Program-made: the position numbers and the translations under genes
In this document: one piece after another, positions 35,608 to 44,212 of the stretch
Position numbering within the stretch: position 1 is the stretch's first letter
How the letters are laid out: each line of letters begins with the position of its first letter
The notes under the pieces: generated by a model
What the model saw: the letters and a program-made list of their open reading frames with translations, nothing else
The model's database searches: none
What the model was told of the DNA's origin: nothing
Assembly (NCBI RefSeq): GCF_000143885.2
Contig: NC_018581.1
Coordinates: 4,712,001 to 4,776,000 of the forward strand
Reading direction: 5' to 3'
DNA length: 64,000 nt
DNA from: Gordonia sp. KTR9
GTDB taxonomy: Bacteria > Actinomycetota > Actinomycetes > Mycobacteriales > Mycobacteriaceae

Positions 35608-36004
35608 CGACGCCTCGGGACGCGGCGTCCGGGCCCGGTTCGTCGTAGGTGATCGTGTGGGTGTCGGTGACGGTCTGCACGATCCGCCATCCGAACGTCG
35701 ACTGCTTGAGGGTCACGTCCCCGAGGAGTTCGCCACGGATCTCGCCGATCACGCCCTGCGACGACAGGTACAGCGTGAGCTCGATCGACGATCCGTCGGC
35801 GGCGGCGGAGATGATCTGCGAGCAGATCTCGTCCACGGCCACCTTCGCGTCGATCACGTCGTCGAGCGCCCAGTCATCGACGTAGAGAGCGGTCTCGACC
35901 AGGGCGCGCACGAGTGCGAGACGATCGGTGGCGGCCGGCACCCGAAGCACCGTCGGCGTACCGCCGGCGATCGATAGCTGGGAGGTCGCATCGGAATCGG
36001 TCAT
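35579..36004 (-). CDS. RsbW/UsfX-like anti-sigma factor kinase
   Basis: 141 residues, HATPase-fold small protein. The N-box reads AVDEICSQII, where the Glu is kept but the usual Asn is Gln; mycobacterial UsfX shows a similar departure. The C-terminal FGWRIVQTVTD and DEPGPDAASRGVVIAFSK correspond to the later ATP-binding motifs. UsfX binds and inhibits SigF until an anti-sigma antagonist releases it. Start ATG 36004 was chosen by length against UsfX; ATG 36061 would add 19 residues. The likely partner, a SigF-type sigma, lies 2 kb away on the same strand. Confidence 0.82.
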   Translation of the reverse strand: MTDSDATSQLSIAGGTPTVLRVPAATDRLALVRALVETALYVDDWALDDVIDAKVAVDEICSQIISAAADGSSIELTLYLSSQGVIGEIRGELLGDVTLKQSTFGWRIVQTVTDTHTITYDEPGPDAASRGVVIAFSKFRR

Positions 36005-36230
36005 CAAATGAGTCTTCTTCGCCCGTTGATTGGTGGTGCCGATCTCGGCTGGTCTGGTCATGAGTGCCCCGTGATTCCGTGTTCCAAACCGCGGCTCGAA
36101 TGGAGTGGCCGCGCCCGTCAGTGCCCCCAACACGTCTCGACACGGTAGCAGAGCTCCGGCCGGCGGTCGGATTCGATGAGATGCACGTCTCGGTACGTCC
36201 CATTTCCGACGAAGGTGTCGGCACGTCGAC

Positions 36231-36256
36231 GTTTCATCTCCGGCCTGTGGCGGTAC
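36231..36256 (+). promoter_or_regulatory. Putative SigF-type promoter
   Basis: GTTT (36231-36234) and CGGTAC (36251-36256) are 16 nt apart, close to the mycobacterial SigF pattern. It lies 73 bp before the small membrane protein gene. The remaining 324-bp divergent gap (36005-36328) shows no gene or other recognisable site. Confidence 0.4.
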
Positions 36257-36328
36257 ACCGAGCGCACCGAGGTCGGTTGCCCAGCCGCCGGCCACCGAAC
36301 CACCACCAGACAGCGCAGGGAGTGCACC

Positions 36329-36781
36329 ATGCCAGATCTGACACCCGAACGAGAAGTCGCCTCACGAGAGGCCATCGCCCGCCGCCCGGCACGAAAGTCA
36401 CGAGGACTGAAGGCCATCGGCCTCCTCGGCTTCGTCTGCCTCGGACTCATGCTGGTGCTCGCAGGCCTCGCGATCGCCGCCGGAGCAGGCGACCGCGATG
36501 CGACCGTGTGGCTGGCGATCGGCGCCGTCCTGGTCGGGCTGTTGGCGATCGGCCTGCTCATCAGCAGCCGCGTCCTGCTTCGACGTCGCGCGGCCAGGGA
36601 CGGCGATCGGGCCCATCAGGACCCGATCCAGCCGGAGACGACCGCCGAGGAAGCCGAACGGTACGAGGAGCGATTCCACGACTTCCCGGTGGAACACGCC
36701 GGCAAGCGGGAGCGAGGACGCGACGACCGCCTGGAAGAGATGCAGGACGACGGTCGTCGACACAACGATGGAAAGGCCTGA
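36329..36781 (+). CDS. Small two-helix membrane protein, unknown function
   Basis: 150 residues. Two hydrophobic segments (about residues 28-52, GLLGFVCLGLMLVLAGLAI, and 59-80, AIGAVLVGLLAIGLLI) form a hairpin. A basic N-terminus and a long charged C-terminal tail (EEAERYEERF, RERGRDDRLEEMQDDGRR) should both face the cytosol. I do not recognise the family. ATG 36329 is preceded by GGGAG. The next gene starts 3 nt after its stop, and a SigF-like promoter precedes it, so a stress role is suggested. Confidence 0.65.
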   Translation: MPDLTPEREVASREAIARRPARKSRGLKAIGLLGFVCLGLMLVLAGLAIAAGAGDRDATVWLAIGAVLVGLLAIGLLISSRVLLRRRAARDGDRAHQDPIQPETTAEEAERYEERFHDFPVEHAGKRERGRDDRLEEMQDDGRRHNDGKA

Positions 36782-36783
36782 GC

Positions 36784-37962
36784 ATGCGTGCAGTGACCTG
36801 GCAGGGCAAACGACAGGTGTCGGTCGACACCGTGCCCGACCCGAAGATCATCGAGCCCACCGACGCCATCATCAAGATCACCTCGACCAACATCTGCGGT
36901 TCCGACCTGCACCTGTACGAAGTGCTCGGCCCGTTCATGCAGGCCGGTGACATCCTCGGACACGAGCCGATGGGGATCGTCGAAGAGGTCGGCAAGGACA
37001 CCGGCGATCTCCGCGTCGGCGACCGGGTGGTGATTCCATTCCAGATCTCCTGTGGCACATGCCTTTTCTGTCATGACGGCCTCATGACGCAGTGCGAGAC
37101 GACCCGCGTCACCGACCAGGGGACGGGCGCGGCACTGTTCGGGTACTCACAGCTCTACGGGTCGGTGCCCGGCGGGCAAGCCGAGTATCTCCGCGTGCCC
37201 CAGGCCCAGTTCACGCACATCAAGGTTCCGCTGGAGAAGCCCGACTCGCGCTATGTGTACCTGTCGGACGTGCTGCCGACGGCCTGGCAGGCCGTGGCCT
37301 ACGCCGAGATCCCGCGGGGCGGAACCGTCACCGTGCTGGGTCTCGGCCCCATCGGCGACATGGCCGCCCGTATCGCCGCCCACCAGGGCGCGCGGGTGAT
37401 CGGCGTCGATCGCGTGCCCGAGCGGCTGGCACGGGCCGAGGCCCGCGGCATCGAGACGGTGAACTTCGACGCGGTCGACAACGTCGGCGATGCCATCCGC
37501 GACCTGACCGGCGGCCTGGGCACCGATTCCGTCATCGACGCCGTCGGCATGGAGGCTCACGGATCACCGATCAACAAGGCGCTCCAGAGCGTGGTCGGAC
37601 TGCTACCGGATGCGGTGGCCCGCAAGGCGATGTCGGAGATGGGCACCGACCGGCTGGGTGCGCTGTACTCCGCGATCGACATCGTCAAGCGCGGCGGGAC
37701 GATCTCGCTCTCCGGGGTCTACGGCGGCGCGGCCGACCCGCTCCCGATGCTGACCATGTTCGACAAGCAGATTCGGCTCCACATGGGTCAGGCGAACGTC
37801 AAGAGGTGGGTCGACGACATCATGCCGCTGCTCACCGACGACGATCCGCTGGGCGTCGACACCTTCGCCACCCACGAACTACCGCTCGAGGAGGCCCCGC
37901 AGGCCTACGAGACCTTCCAGCAGAAGAAGGACGGCATGGTCAAGGTGATCCTCAAGCCGTGA
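36784..37962 (+). CDS. Zinc-dependent alcohol/formaldehyde dehydrogenase-like enzyme
   Basis: 392 residues, medium-chain dehydrogenase. NICGSDLHLYE and GHEPMG give the catalytic Zn ligands, SCGTCLFCHDGLMTQCE the structural Zn cysteines, and VLGLGPIGDMAA the NAD motif with a following Asp (GVDRV), favouring NAD. The extended middle part (SVVGLLPDAVARKA) is typical of the glutathione-independent formaldehyde dehydrogenase-like group. It starts 3 nt after the membrane protein gene, so the two form an operon under a SigF-like promoter. Its end overlaps the convergent sigma gene by 11 nt. Confidence 0.87.
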   Translation: MRAVTWQGKRQVSVDTVPDPKIIEPTDAIIKITSTNICGSDLHLYEVLGPFMQAGDILGHEPMGIVEEVGKDTGDLRVGDRVVIPFQISCGTCLFCHDGLMTQCETTRVTDQGTGAALFGYSQLYGSVPGGQAEYLRVPQAQFTHIKVPLEKPDSRYVYLSDVLPTAWQAVAYAEIPRGGTVTVLGLGPIGDMAARIAAHQGARVIGVDRVPERLARAEARGIETVNFDAVDNVGDAIRDLTGGLGTDSVIDAVGMEAHGSPINKALQSVVGLLPDAVARKAMSEMGTDRLGALYSAIDIVKRGGTISLSGVYGGAADPLPMLTMFDKQIRLHMGQANVKRWVDDIMPLLTDDDPLGVDTFATHELPLEEAPQAYETFQQKKDGMVKVILKP

Positions 37963-38809
37963 CGCCCGGAGGCGTGCCGCGGACCTTGGTGGCGGCACGC
38001 CCGACATCGGCCTGCGCGTCGTCGCCGTCCGGACCCTCGACGACGACCTCTGCGCGCAAGGTCTCGATGATGCGCGTCAGCAATCGCGACACATGCATCT
38101 GGGAGATCCCCACCTCACGAGCGATTTCGCTTTGCGACATCGACTTGAAGAATCGGAGGGTGAGAATCTTGCGCTCACGGTCGGTAAGCCGCTCGAGTGC
38201 CGGCTGTAGCGTGACGAACTCCTCGACGAGTTCCAATCGCGCGTCCTCGTCACCCAGAGTGTCCGCGAGAGTCCAGCCATCGGTCGAGGAGCCTGCTTCG
38301 GCATCGATCGAGCTGGCGGTGTAGGCCGACCGCGCGACCATCCCCTCGATCACCTCACTGACCGGTAGGTCGAGGTGTTTGGCGATCTCACTCGGGCGCG
38401 GAGACCGTCCGAGCGACTGCAACAACTCCTCACTCGCCTTGGCGATGTTGAGAGAAGCCTCCTGCGCCCGGCGAGGCACCCGGATGGACCAGGTGCTGTC
38501 GCGGAAGTACCGCTTCACCTCGCCCATGACGGTCGGCACCGCGAAGGCGAGGAAGTTGTTGCCGCGCTCGACGTCGAAACGGTCGACAGCGTGCATGAGA
38601 CCGATCCGCGCCACCTGACGCAGATCGTCGATGGGCTCGCCGCGTTCGGAAAAGCGCCTGGCGACATGGTCTGCCAGTGGCAGACACCTCGCGATGACAT
38701 CTTCCCGCAGCCGGGTTCGGCGATCATCGTCCACCTCGTCGCGCATCGCGCGGAGAGACGGTAGGACATCGCTGTAGTCGTCGTGATCGCCCCGGTCACC
38801 CGACGCCAT
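37952..38809 (-). CDS. SigF/SigB-type stress sigma factor
   Basis: 285 residues, sigma-70 group 3. Region 2 contains DVIARCLPLADHVARRF, DDLRQVARIGLMHAVDRFDVERG and FAVPTVMGEVKRYFRDSTWSIRVPRRAQE. Region 3 follows, and region 4 has RLTDRERKILTLRFF and SQSEIAREVGISQMHVSRLLTR. Start ATG 38809. In mycobacteria such a factor sits next to usfX; here the UsfX-like gene is 2 kb downstream on the same strand with an opposite-strand operon between. The gene probably governs the nearby SigF-like promoters. Confidence 0.9.
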   Translation of the reverse strand: MASGDRGDHDDYSDVLPSLRAMRDEVDDDRRTRLREDVIARCLPLADHVARRFSERGEPIDDLRQVARIGLMHAVDRFDVERGNNFLAFAVPTVMGEVKRYFRDSTWSIRVPRRAQEASLNIAKASEELLQSLGRSPRPSEIAKHLDLPVSEVIEGMVARSAYTASSIDAEAGSSTDGWTLADTLGDEDARLELVEEFVTLQPALERLTDRERKILTLRFFKSMSQSEIAREVGISQMHVSRLLTRIIETLRAEVVVEGPDGDDAQADVGRAATKVRGTPPGVTA

Positions 38810-39253
38810 TCTCACCACCAGACTTCGAGGACACTCGAGAATCGGATGCGCAGCATCCGTGCCACATGCAGAACAGGAACATTGATGTGCGCACCGGTTT
38901 CGACGCATATCCGAGTCCAGCCAACCATGGTCCGAGGGCTGCGTCCAGCTGCACCGGTGGCGGGCTGGTCAAGCACCACGGCCGCCAGGACATCGCACAG
39001 AAACTGCCGAAGGTTGGCACAACCTTGAATGCAGACCCACCGGCACGTAGGGTAGAGAGATGCGGTTCAGGTAGCAGCTGCGTTCTAAGCGTCAGGCGCC
39101 CAGGGCCTTTTCGCTTCCGAACATCGTGGTCAGCTCCCTTAGAGGACGAGCGCGAACTTGGGCTACTCCTCACTGATTCAGTCGGAGCAGCACGGCTACC
39201 GATCCAGAGGTGATGGTCGGGCCATACGACGCACTCATTGAAACGAGAACATC
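38810..39253. other. 444-bp divergent gap without a recognisable gene
   Basis: The stretch between the sigma factor and the STAS gene is less GC-rich than its surroundings. Open frames here lack family likeness and good codon bias. It may hold the promoters of both divergent genes; I saw no clear SigF-type pair or RNA gene. Confidence 0.5.
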
Positions 39254-39700
39254 ATGGGTCTCACTTCCTCAACCACTTTTCGCTCCGCTTTCGATCCCGC
39301 AACGGAGCCCGCGCCGAAGCAACATCAGCACCAGCTGGTCTCGCCCAAATCATATTGCGTGCAAGGATTTTCGGGCAGCGTCGACCGCGATTCGGCCGCC
39401 AACTTCGCTGCCGCGCTCGATCGGGTGATCACCGGCCCGGTCGACGGCATCGTCCTCGACTTCTCGGGCCTGAACTTCTTCGGGACCGTCGGCCTGGTTC
39501 TACTCCGATCGTTCATCGACGACGCCGGTCGGCGTTTCATTCCGGTGGTGGTCGTCGGCGGCCGCACGGTGACGCGGCCCCTTGAATTGTGCGGAATGAC
39601 ACCGTACGTGAAGACGTTCGAGACGGTCGAAGATGCCGGGCGCGCCCTGACCCACGATCAGATCGGGCCGAGCACAATGGAATTCACCGTCGCAGAGTAA
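39254..39700 (+). CDS. STAS-domain protein, anti-sigma-factor antagonist-like
   Basis: 148 residues. A variable N-terminus of about 35 residues precedes a STAS fold: SGSVDRDSAANFAAALDR, VDGIVLDFSGLNFFGTVGLVLL, and MTPYVKTFETVEDA. In RsbV-type antagonists the loop is D-S-S-G with a phosphorylatable Ser; here it is FFGTVGL, so Asp is Gly and Ser is Thr. It may be a constitutively active or a non-phosphorylated variant. Divergence from the SigF-type gene supports a role in the same partner-switching circuit with the UsfX-like protein. Confidence 0.8.
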   Translation: MGLTSSTTFRSAFDPATEPAPKQHQHQLVSPKSYCVQGFSGSVDRDSAANFAAALDRVITGPVDGIVLDFSGLNFFGTVGLVLLRSFIDDAGRRFIPVVVVGGRTVTRPLELCGMTPYVKTFETVEDAGRALTHDQIGPSTMEFTVAE

Positions 39701-39703
39701 CCC

Positions 39704-39735
39704 GACTGGTGGATTTCGATTGAAGTCCACCAGTC
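39704..39735 (+). terminator. Hairpin after the STAS gene
   Basis: GACTGGTGGATTT and AAGTCCACCAGTC form a 13-bp stem with one G-T type mismatch around a 6-nt loop, starting four bases after the STAS stop. The following 139 bp before the GAF-ANTAR stop hold nothing else recognised. Confidence 0.65.
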
Positions 39736-39874
39736 GAGTCGAGATCGATCGGTCGCAAGAGGAACAGGCGCACTCCAGTCGAACGAGCCGGCTGAGGTCG
39801 TTGCTCGCGCGCGGCTCGAGTCCTTCGTCGGCGGTGAGGCGGCCCAACAGAACCAATATCGAAGGGCAGACAGG

Positions 39875-40558
39875 TCACCGCTTGTCCGTGACCTGTCGTG
39901 CGACGTCGACGAGCTTGGTGTTCGAATCCTGCGACAACCGCTTCAGCAGGTCGAAGGCGGCCACGGCGTCGATCCCGAAGCGTTCCATCAGGATGCCCTT
40001 CGCCTGGCCGATGACGTCGCGGTTGGCCAGGGCGCTGTGGAATTGCTTGTCCTTCTTGACCTTGTTCCACGCGAGCGCGGCGTGGGTCGCGAAGACGATG
40101 CCGATGTCCTCGGTGTGCAGATCGAAGGCGTGCGGCTCGTCGGCGAAGAGATTCAGCGCACCGATGGTCGTCGTGTCGGCGAAGAGCTGGAAGGACAGCA
40201 CCGACCGGATCGGGGTCTCGGCGAGAGCCCGCTGACGATACTCAGGCCATCGCCACTCGTTCTCCAGGTCGTCGACACGGACGACGCGATCGGTGAACGC
40301 CGCCGAAATACACGGCCCCTCAACGAGTTCCGCCTGAATGGCATCGTGCACTGCGGCGACGTCGTGCGTCGACCCGAACGATTCGATCGACTTCCGATTG
40401 ATGGCAACGGTGAGTCCGGCGTACTCGACGCCGGGTATGTCGACCAGCGCGTTCTCGACGATCGTCTTGGCGACCTGCTCGTCGGAGTCGTCGCTGTGCA
40501 GTTCCCTCGCGAGTTCGGCTATCTTGCGGTGGACGTCCTCGTTCGACGGATCAGTCAT
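39875..40558 (-). CDS. GAF-ANTAR regulator
   Basis: 227 residues. The N-terminal GAF fold (GVEYAGLTVAINRKS, SVLSFQLFADTTTIGALNLF; about 25-165) is followed by a C-terminal ANTAR domain (ANRDVIGQAKGILMERFGIDAVAAFDLL; about 170-222). Such proteins respond to a small ligand or redox signal and act on RNA antiterminator hairpins. Start ATG 40558 (MTDPSNED) was chosen over 40615. It is the second ANTAR protein in this island; target operons are unknown. Confidence 0.87.
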   Translation of the reverse strand: MTDPSNEDVHRKIAELARELHSDDSDEQVAKTIVENALVDIPGVEYAGLTVAINRKSIESFGSTHDVAAVHDAIQAELVEGPCISAAFTDRVVRVDDLENEWRWPEYRQRALAETPIRSVLSFQLFADTTTIGALNLFADEPHAFDLHTEDIGIVFATHAALAWNKVKKDKQFHSALANRDVIGQAKGILMERFGIDAVAAFDLLKRLSQDSNTKLVDVARQVTDKR

Positions 40559-40702
40559 GATCGGGCTCCTCTCGACGCCCGACGTGAGCGAATTACTACG
40601 GACGCGCTTTGACAAGCGTGCTCACCCAACGTAGCCCACTGCGCCATCCCGCGTGTGCAAGCGGGCAATCCGCTTGTCCTGCTCAGCTGCGCTCGGGGCG
40701 AC

Positions 40703-41890
40703 TCAGCGGAACGCCGAAGAACCCGTCAACGCGCGGCCGATGGTGAGCTGGTGGACCTCGGAGGTCCCCTCGTAGGTGAGCACCGACTCCAGGTTGTTGG
40801 CGTGCCGGATCACCGGGTACTCGAGGGTGATGCCGTTCGCCCCCAGGATCGTTCGGCACTCGCGAGCGATCGCGATCGCCTCCCTGGTGCTGTTCAGTTT
40901 GCCGACGCTGACCTGCTCGGGGGTGAGTTCGCCGCGGTCCTTCAACCGGCCGAGGTGATAAGCCAGCAGGTGTCCCTTGCCCACCTCGAGCGCCATGTCG
41001 GCGATCTTGGTCTGGGTTATCTGGTATCCGGCCAGCGGCTTGTCGAACACCTCGCGCGACTGCGCGTAATCGATGGCGACCTCCAGGCAGTCGCGGGCGG
41101 CGCCGATCGCCCCGAAGATGATGCCGAATCGCGCCTCGCCGAGCGCGGTCAGCGGACCGCGCAGGCCTTCCGCGCCGGGCAGCATCGCCGACGCGGGGAG
41201 CCGGACATCGTCGAAGACGAGCTCCGAGGTGACCGAGGCGCGCAACGACATCTTCTTGGTGATCTCCGGCGCCGAGAAGCCCGGCGTGTCGGTGGGGACC
41301 ACGAATCCGCGGATGCCGCCGGGACTGTCGGCGAGATCGGTCTGCGCCCACACCACGGCGACGTCGGCGATCGAACCGTTGGTGATCCACATCTTCGTCC
41401 CGTTGAGCACCCAGTCCTCGCCGTCGCGCTTGGCGTGGGTGCGCATGCCTGACGGGTTCGAGCCGAAGTCGGGCTCGGTCAGGCCGAAACAGCCGATCGC
41501 CTCGCCCGCCGCCATCCGCGGCAGCCACTCGTTCTTCTGCTCCTCCGACCCCCAGTGGTGGATGGAGAACATCGCGAGCGACCCCTGCACCGACACCAGG
41601 CTCCGGATTCCGGAGTCGACGGCCTCGAGTTCCAGGCAGGCCAGCCCGTACGACATCGCGCTCATCCCGGGACAGCCGTAACCGTCCAGGTGCATGCCCA
41701 GCGCGCCGAGCTCACCGAGTTCGCGGGCGATCTCGCGGACGGGCAGCTGGGCTTCGGAGAACCAGTCGGCGATGTGCGGGCGCAACTTCGACGCGGCGAA
41801 GTCCCGCACGTTCTCGCGGATGGCGATCTCGTCGGCGTCGAGCAACGAGTCCAGGGCGAAGAGCTGGGGCAACGTACTGGGGCGGGACAT
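40703..41890 (-). CDS. gcdH: Glutaryl-CoA dehydrogenase
   Basis: 395 residues, acyl-CoA dehydrogenase fold. FGLTEPDFGSNPSGMRTHA is the glutaryl-CoA dehydrogenase form of the flavin loop and YEGTSEVHQLTIGRALTG carries the catalytic Glu-374. It oxidises and decarboxylates glutaryl-CoA to crotonyl-CoA in lysine and tryptophan degradation, and also at the end of some aromatic routes. ATG 41890 is preceded by GGAGGT at ideal spacing. It is divergent from a LacI regulator with operator-like repeats between them, suggesting dedicated control, which is unusual for this gene. Confidence 0.87.
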   Translation of the reverse strand: MSRPSTLPQLFALDSLLDADEIAIRENVRDFAASKLRPHIADWFSEAQLPVREIARELGELGALGMHLDGYGCPGMSAMSYGLACLELEAVDSGIRSLVSVQGSLAMFSIHHWGSEEQKNEWLPRMAAGEAIGCFGLTEPDFGSNPSGMRTHAKRDGEDWVLNGTKMWITNGSIADVAVVWAQTDLADSPGGIRGFVVPTDTPGFSAPEITKKMSLRASVTSELVFDDVRLPASAMLPGAEGLRGPLTALGEARFGIIFGAIGAARDCLEVAIDYAQSREVFDKPLAGYQITQTKIADMALEVGKGHLLAYHLGRLKDRGELTPEQVSVGKLNSTREAIAIARECRTILGANGITLEYPVIRHANNLESVLTYEGTSEVHQLTIGRALTGSSAFR

Positions 41891-41941
41891 CGAAGACCTC
41901 CGTCGAGAGTCGGGCGACCGGGCGGACCCACGCCGCCGCGA

Positions 41942-41964
41942 GAACGTTTGCACGAACGTTTGCA
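41942..41964. promoter_or_regulatory. Two tandem GAACGTTTGCA boxes, probable LacI-family operator
   Basis: GAACGTTTGCA occurs at 41942-41952 and again at 41954-41964, a 12-bp period. Each copy contains AACGTT and is related to the LacI-family half-site GCAAACGTTTGC. It lies between the glutaryl-CoA dehydrogenase start and the LacI gene. Confidence 0.65.
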
Positions 41965-42056
41965 TCGCCTAAGGTAGGTGTTCTGCGGTCGTCGGTCAAT
42001 GCACGAACCCGGGCCGCGGCACCGGACAGAGGGCACCGGACAGAGGGAGGAACGGC

Positions 42057-43064
42057 GTGGTCGATGGTCAGCGCGCGCCCACGCTGAAAGAGATCGCGCG
42101 GCGCGCCGGCGTGCACGTGTCCACGGCGTCGCGGGTGCTCCGTCAGCCCGAGCCCGCCGACGGCTGGTCGGCGTCGGCGCTGAGGGTACGGGAGGTCGCC
42201 GACCAGCTCGGTTATCAGCGGAACGTGTGGGCGGCCAGTCTGCGAACCCGAAAGACGACCACGATCGGGGTCGTGATGACGCGGCTGACCGATGGCGTGG
42301 TCGCCACGACGTATCAGGGAATCGAGCAGGCCGCCACCCGCGCGGGGTACTCGGTGCTGTTGTCGAGCCCGCCCGACGACGAGGCCGCCCAGCGGCGCGC
42401 CATCGAACTCCTCGTCGGCCGGCAGGTCGACGGCCTGCTGTTGAGCGGACTGCACCGGCCGGGTCGCGACTTCGTCGAGTCCCTGCGGATCGCCGACCTG
42501 CCGTTGCTCACGCTCACCCGGCACGCCGATGCCGGACTCCCCTTCGTCGGCGGCGACGACGAGCGCGGCGGGCGCATCGCCGCCCGCCATCTCCTGGATC
42601 GGGGACACACCGACCTCGCCGTCATCGCCGGTCCCGGTCACGCGACCACGGCGACCGACCGCCTCCGCGGATTCACCGCCGAGCTGCACGACGCCGGGAT
42701 CACGCTCCCCGACGACCGCATCGTCGCGTCGAACTTCGAGGTCGACGGCGGCACCGCGGCCGGCGCGGCACTGCTCGACCGTCCCGACCGCCCACGGGCG
42801 ATCTTCGCGGTGTCGGACACGATCGCGGTGGGAGTCCTCGGCGTGGCACGCGACCTCGGCCTGCGCATCCCCGATGACCTCGCCCTGATCGGTTACAACG
42901 ACATCCCGGTGGCCGCCCAGCTTCCCGTCCCGCTGACGACGGTCCGGTCGCCGGCACGGGAGATCGGCGAGACCGCGGTGCGCGGTCTCCTCGACCTCAC
43001 CATCGGACGCGACGTCGAATCCCGCCGCTTGCCGGTGGAATTGATCGCTCGCGGGAGTACGTGA
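42057..43064 (+). CDS. LacI-family regulator
   Basis: 335 residues from GTG 42057. The HTH is typical (PTLKEIARRAGVHVSTASRVLRQ, with a hinge around VREVADQLGYQRN), followed by a sugar-binding-type effector domain (TTTIGVVMTRLTDGVVATTYQGIEQ, LIGYNDIPVAAQL). It is divergent from glutaryl-CoA dehydrogenase and probably represses it through the tandem boxes between. LacI effectors are usually sugars, but relatives beside acyl-CoA genes can sense other metabolites. Confidence 0.88.
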   Translation: MVDGQRAPTLKEIARRAGVHVSTASRVLRQPEPADGWSASALRVREVADQLGYQRNVWAASLRTRKTTTIGVVMTRLTDGVVATTYQGIEQAATRAGYSVLLSSPPDDEAAQRRAIELLVGRQVDGLLLSGLHRPGRDFVESLRIADLPLLTLTRHADAGLPFVGGDDERGGRIAARHLLDRGHTDLAVIAGPGHATTATDRLRGFTAELHDAGITLPDDRIVASNFEVDGGTAAGAALLDRPDRPRAIFAVSDTIAVGVLGVARDLGLRIPDDLALIGYNDIPVAAQLPVPLTTVRSPAREIGETAVRGLLDLTIGRDVESRRLPVELIARGST

Positions 43065-43065
43065 C

Positions 43066-43095
43066 GCGCCCCGACGCCTGCCTAGGACGGGGCGC
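43066..43095. terminator. Hairpin between convergent genes
   Basis: GCGCCCCG (43066-43073) and CGGGGCGC (43088-43095) are perfect 8-bp arms around a 14-nt loop, spanning the ends of the LacI and DUF2470 genes. Confidence 0.6.
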
Positions 43096-43396
43096 CCGAA
43101 CGCTCCTGCGCCGCACGGAACATCGCGACCACCGCGACGCGAACGTCGGCGCGATCGCGGACCGGTCGATCCCAGGCGAGTCGCACACCGGCGACCCCGT
43201 CGGGGACGGAGACGTCGAAAGTCGCTGCCTCGTGGTCGAACCCGGTCATCACGGCGGCGGTCGCGTCCGGGCGGCCGCCGAGGGTGCGGCAGATCAGCAG
43301 TGAGTCGTCGGCGTGGTCGTCGTTCATGTGTGCCAGCACGGCCGCCACGACGTCCGGGGCGAATTGCGCCGTCTCCGAGATGTTCTCGTCAGCCAC
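43082..43396 (-). CDS. DUF2470-domain protein
   Basis: 104 residues from GTG 43396. VVAAVLAHMNDDHADDSLLICR is the signature of DUF2470, a small domain that elsewhere follows heme-utilisation or split-barrel flavin proteins and contains conserved His residues. Its biochemical role is not established. It overlaps the end of the phosphatase gene by 8 nt, so the two are co-transcribed. Confidence 0.78.
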   Translation of the reverse strand: MADENISETAQFAPDVVAAVLAHMNDDHADDSLLICRTLGGRPDATAAVMTGFDHEAATFDVSVPDGVAGVRLAWDRPVRDRADVRVAVVAMFRAAQERSGAPS

Positions 43397-44120
43397 GCGC
43401 AGCCTCCCCTGCCTCGGCGCGTACGAACATCTCGACCCACCGCCGGAAGTGTTCGACGTCGCCGCCCTGCGCCTCGAACCATCCCCAGGCGCCACCGCGG
43501 GCGCCGGTCACGTCGGCGACGACCAGTTCGATGGCCTCCCGCGGCGTGCGCAGGATGGGGGCCTCCAGGGTGGTGCCCGCCGGGATCCGCTTGCGGGACC
43601 GCAGGCGCGCGAACACGCCCGCGATACCGGCCTCGGTCAGGTGGTAGTCGGCGATCACGGCTTCTTCGTCGACACCCGCCAGGAGCAGCGCGATCGCGAT
43701 GATCACGCCGGTGCGATCCTTGCCGGCCGCGCAGTGCACCAGAGTCGCCCCGTCGAGGTCGAACTCGTTCAGCGCGGCGGTCAGCCGGTGGCCGCCCGTC
43801 CGCATCATGGCGGTGTAGATGTCGACGAGAGCGGTGTCGGCGAGCCGGTCGACGCGGGCGCCCGACGACACCGGACGATGCACCACCCGCACATTCGCCG
43901 GCCACGTGACGGCCATCCGGCCCAGCTCCGTGGGGTCGCGCAGGTCGACGACGGTCGCCGGCGGCCACGGCATGCCCACCGGGTCCTCGTCGTCGGGATA
44001 GGGGGCGTCGCTGCGGATCAGCACGTTGGCGGCCGTGATGCCGCCGCCGGCGACCCGCATGCCGCCCAGATCCCGGATGTTGGCGAAAGTCCGCAGGTCA
44101 GGGCCGGAGGAGAGAGTCAC
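43389..44120 (-). CDS. Protein-tyrosine phosphatase, PtpB (Y_phosphatase3) type
   Basis: 243 residues. The P-loop HCAAGKDRTG contains the catalytic Cys and Arg, with the Lys and Asp seen in the PtpB subgroup that can also act on phosphoinositides and Ser/Thr. FANIRDLGGMRV is the conserved N-terminal strand and VVDLRDPTELG the supporting loop. GTG 44120 is used as start. No secretion signal is seen. Its substrate in the cell is unknown. Confidence 0.86.
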   Translation of the reverse strand: MTLSSGPDLRTFANIRDLGGMRVAGGGITAANVLIRSDAPYPDDEDPVGMPWPPATVVDLRDPTELGRMAVTWPANVRVVHRPVSSGARVDRLADTALVDIYTAMMRTGGHRLTAALNEFDLDGATLVHCAAGKDRTGVIIAIALLLAGVDEEAVIADYHLTEAGIAGVFARLRSRKRIPAGTTLEAPILRTPREAIELVVADVTGARGGAWGWFEAQGGDVEHFRRWVEMFVRAEAGEAARG

Positions 44121-44212
44121 AGCTTTCCCGATCGTCGAAGTGCGCAGTGGTCGATCGCACCTCACCTTACGCAGGCGGCGGCACGTCGGGCCGCTGACGT
44201 ACCGTTGCGACG

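Noticed and set aside
38866..39213. A 115-codon frame in the gap between the sigma and STAS genes
   Set aside because: No domain, poor codon bias and no ribosome binding site; treated as non-coding.
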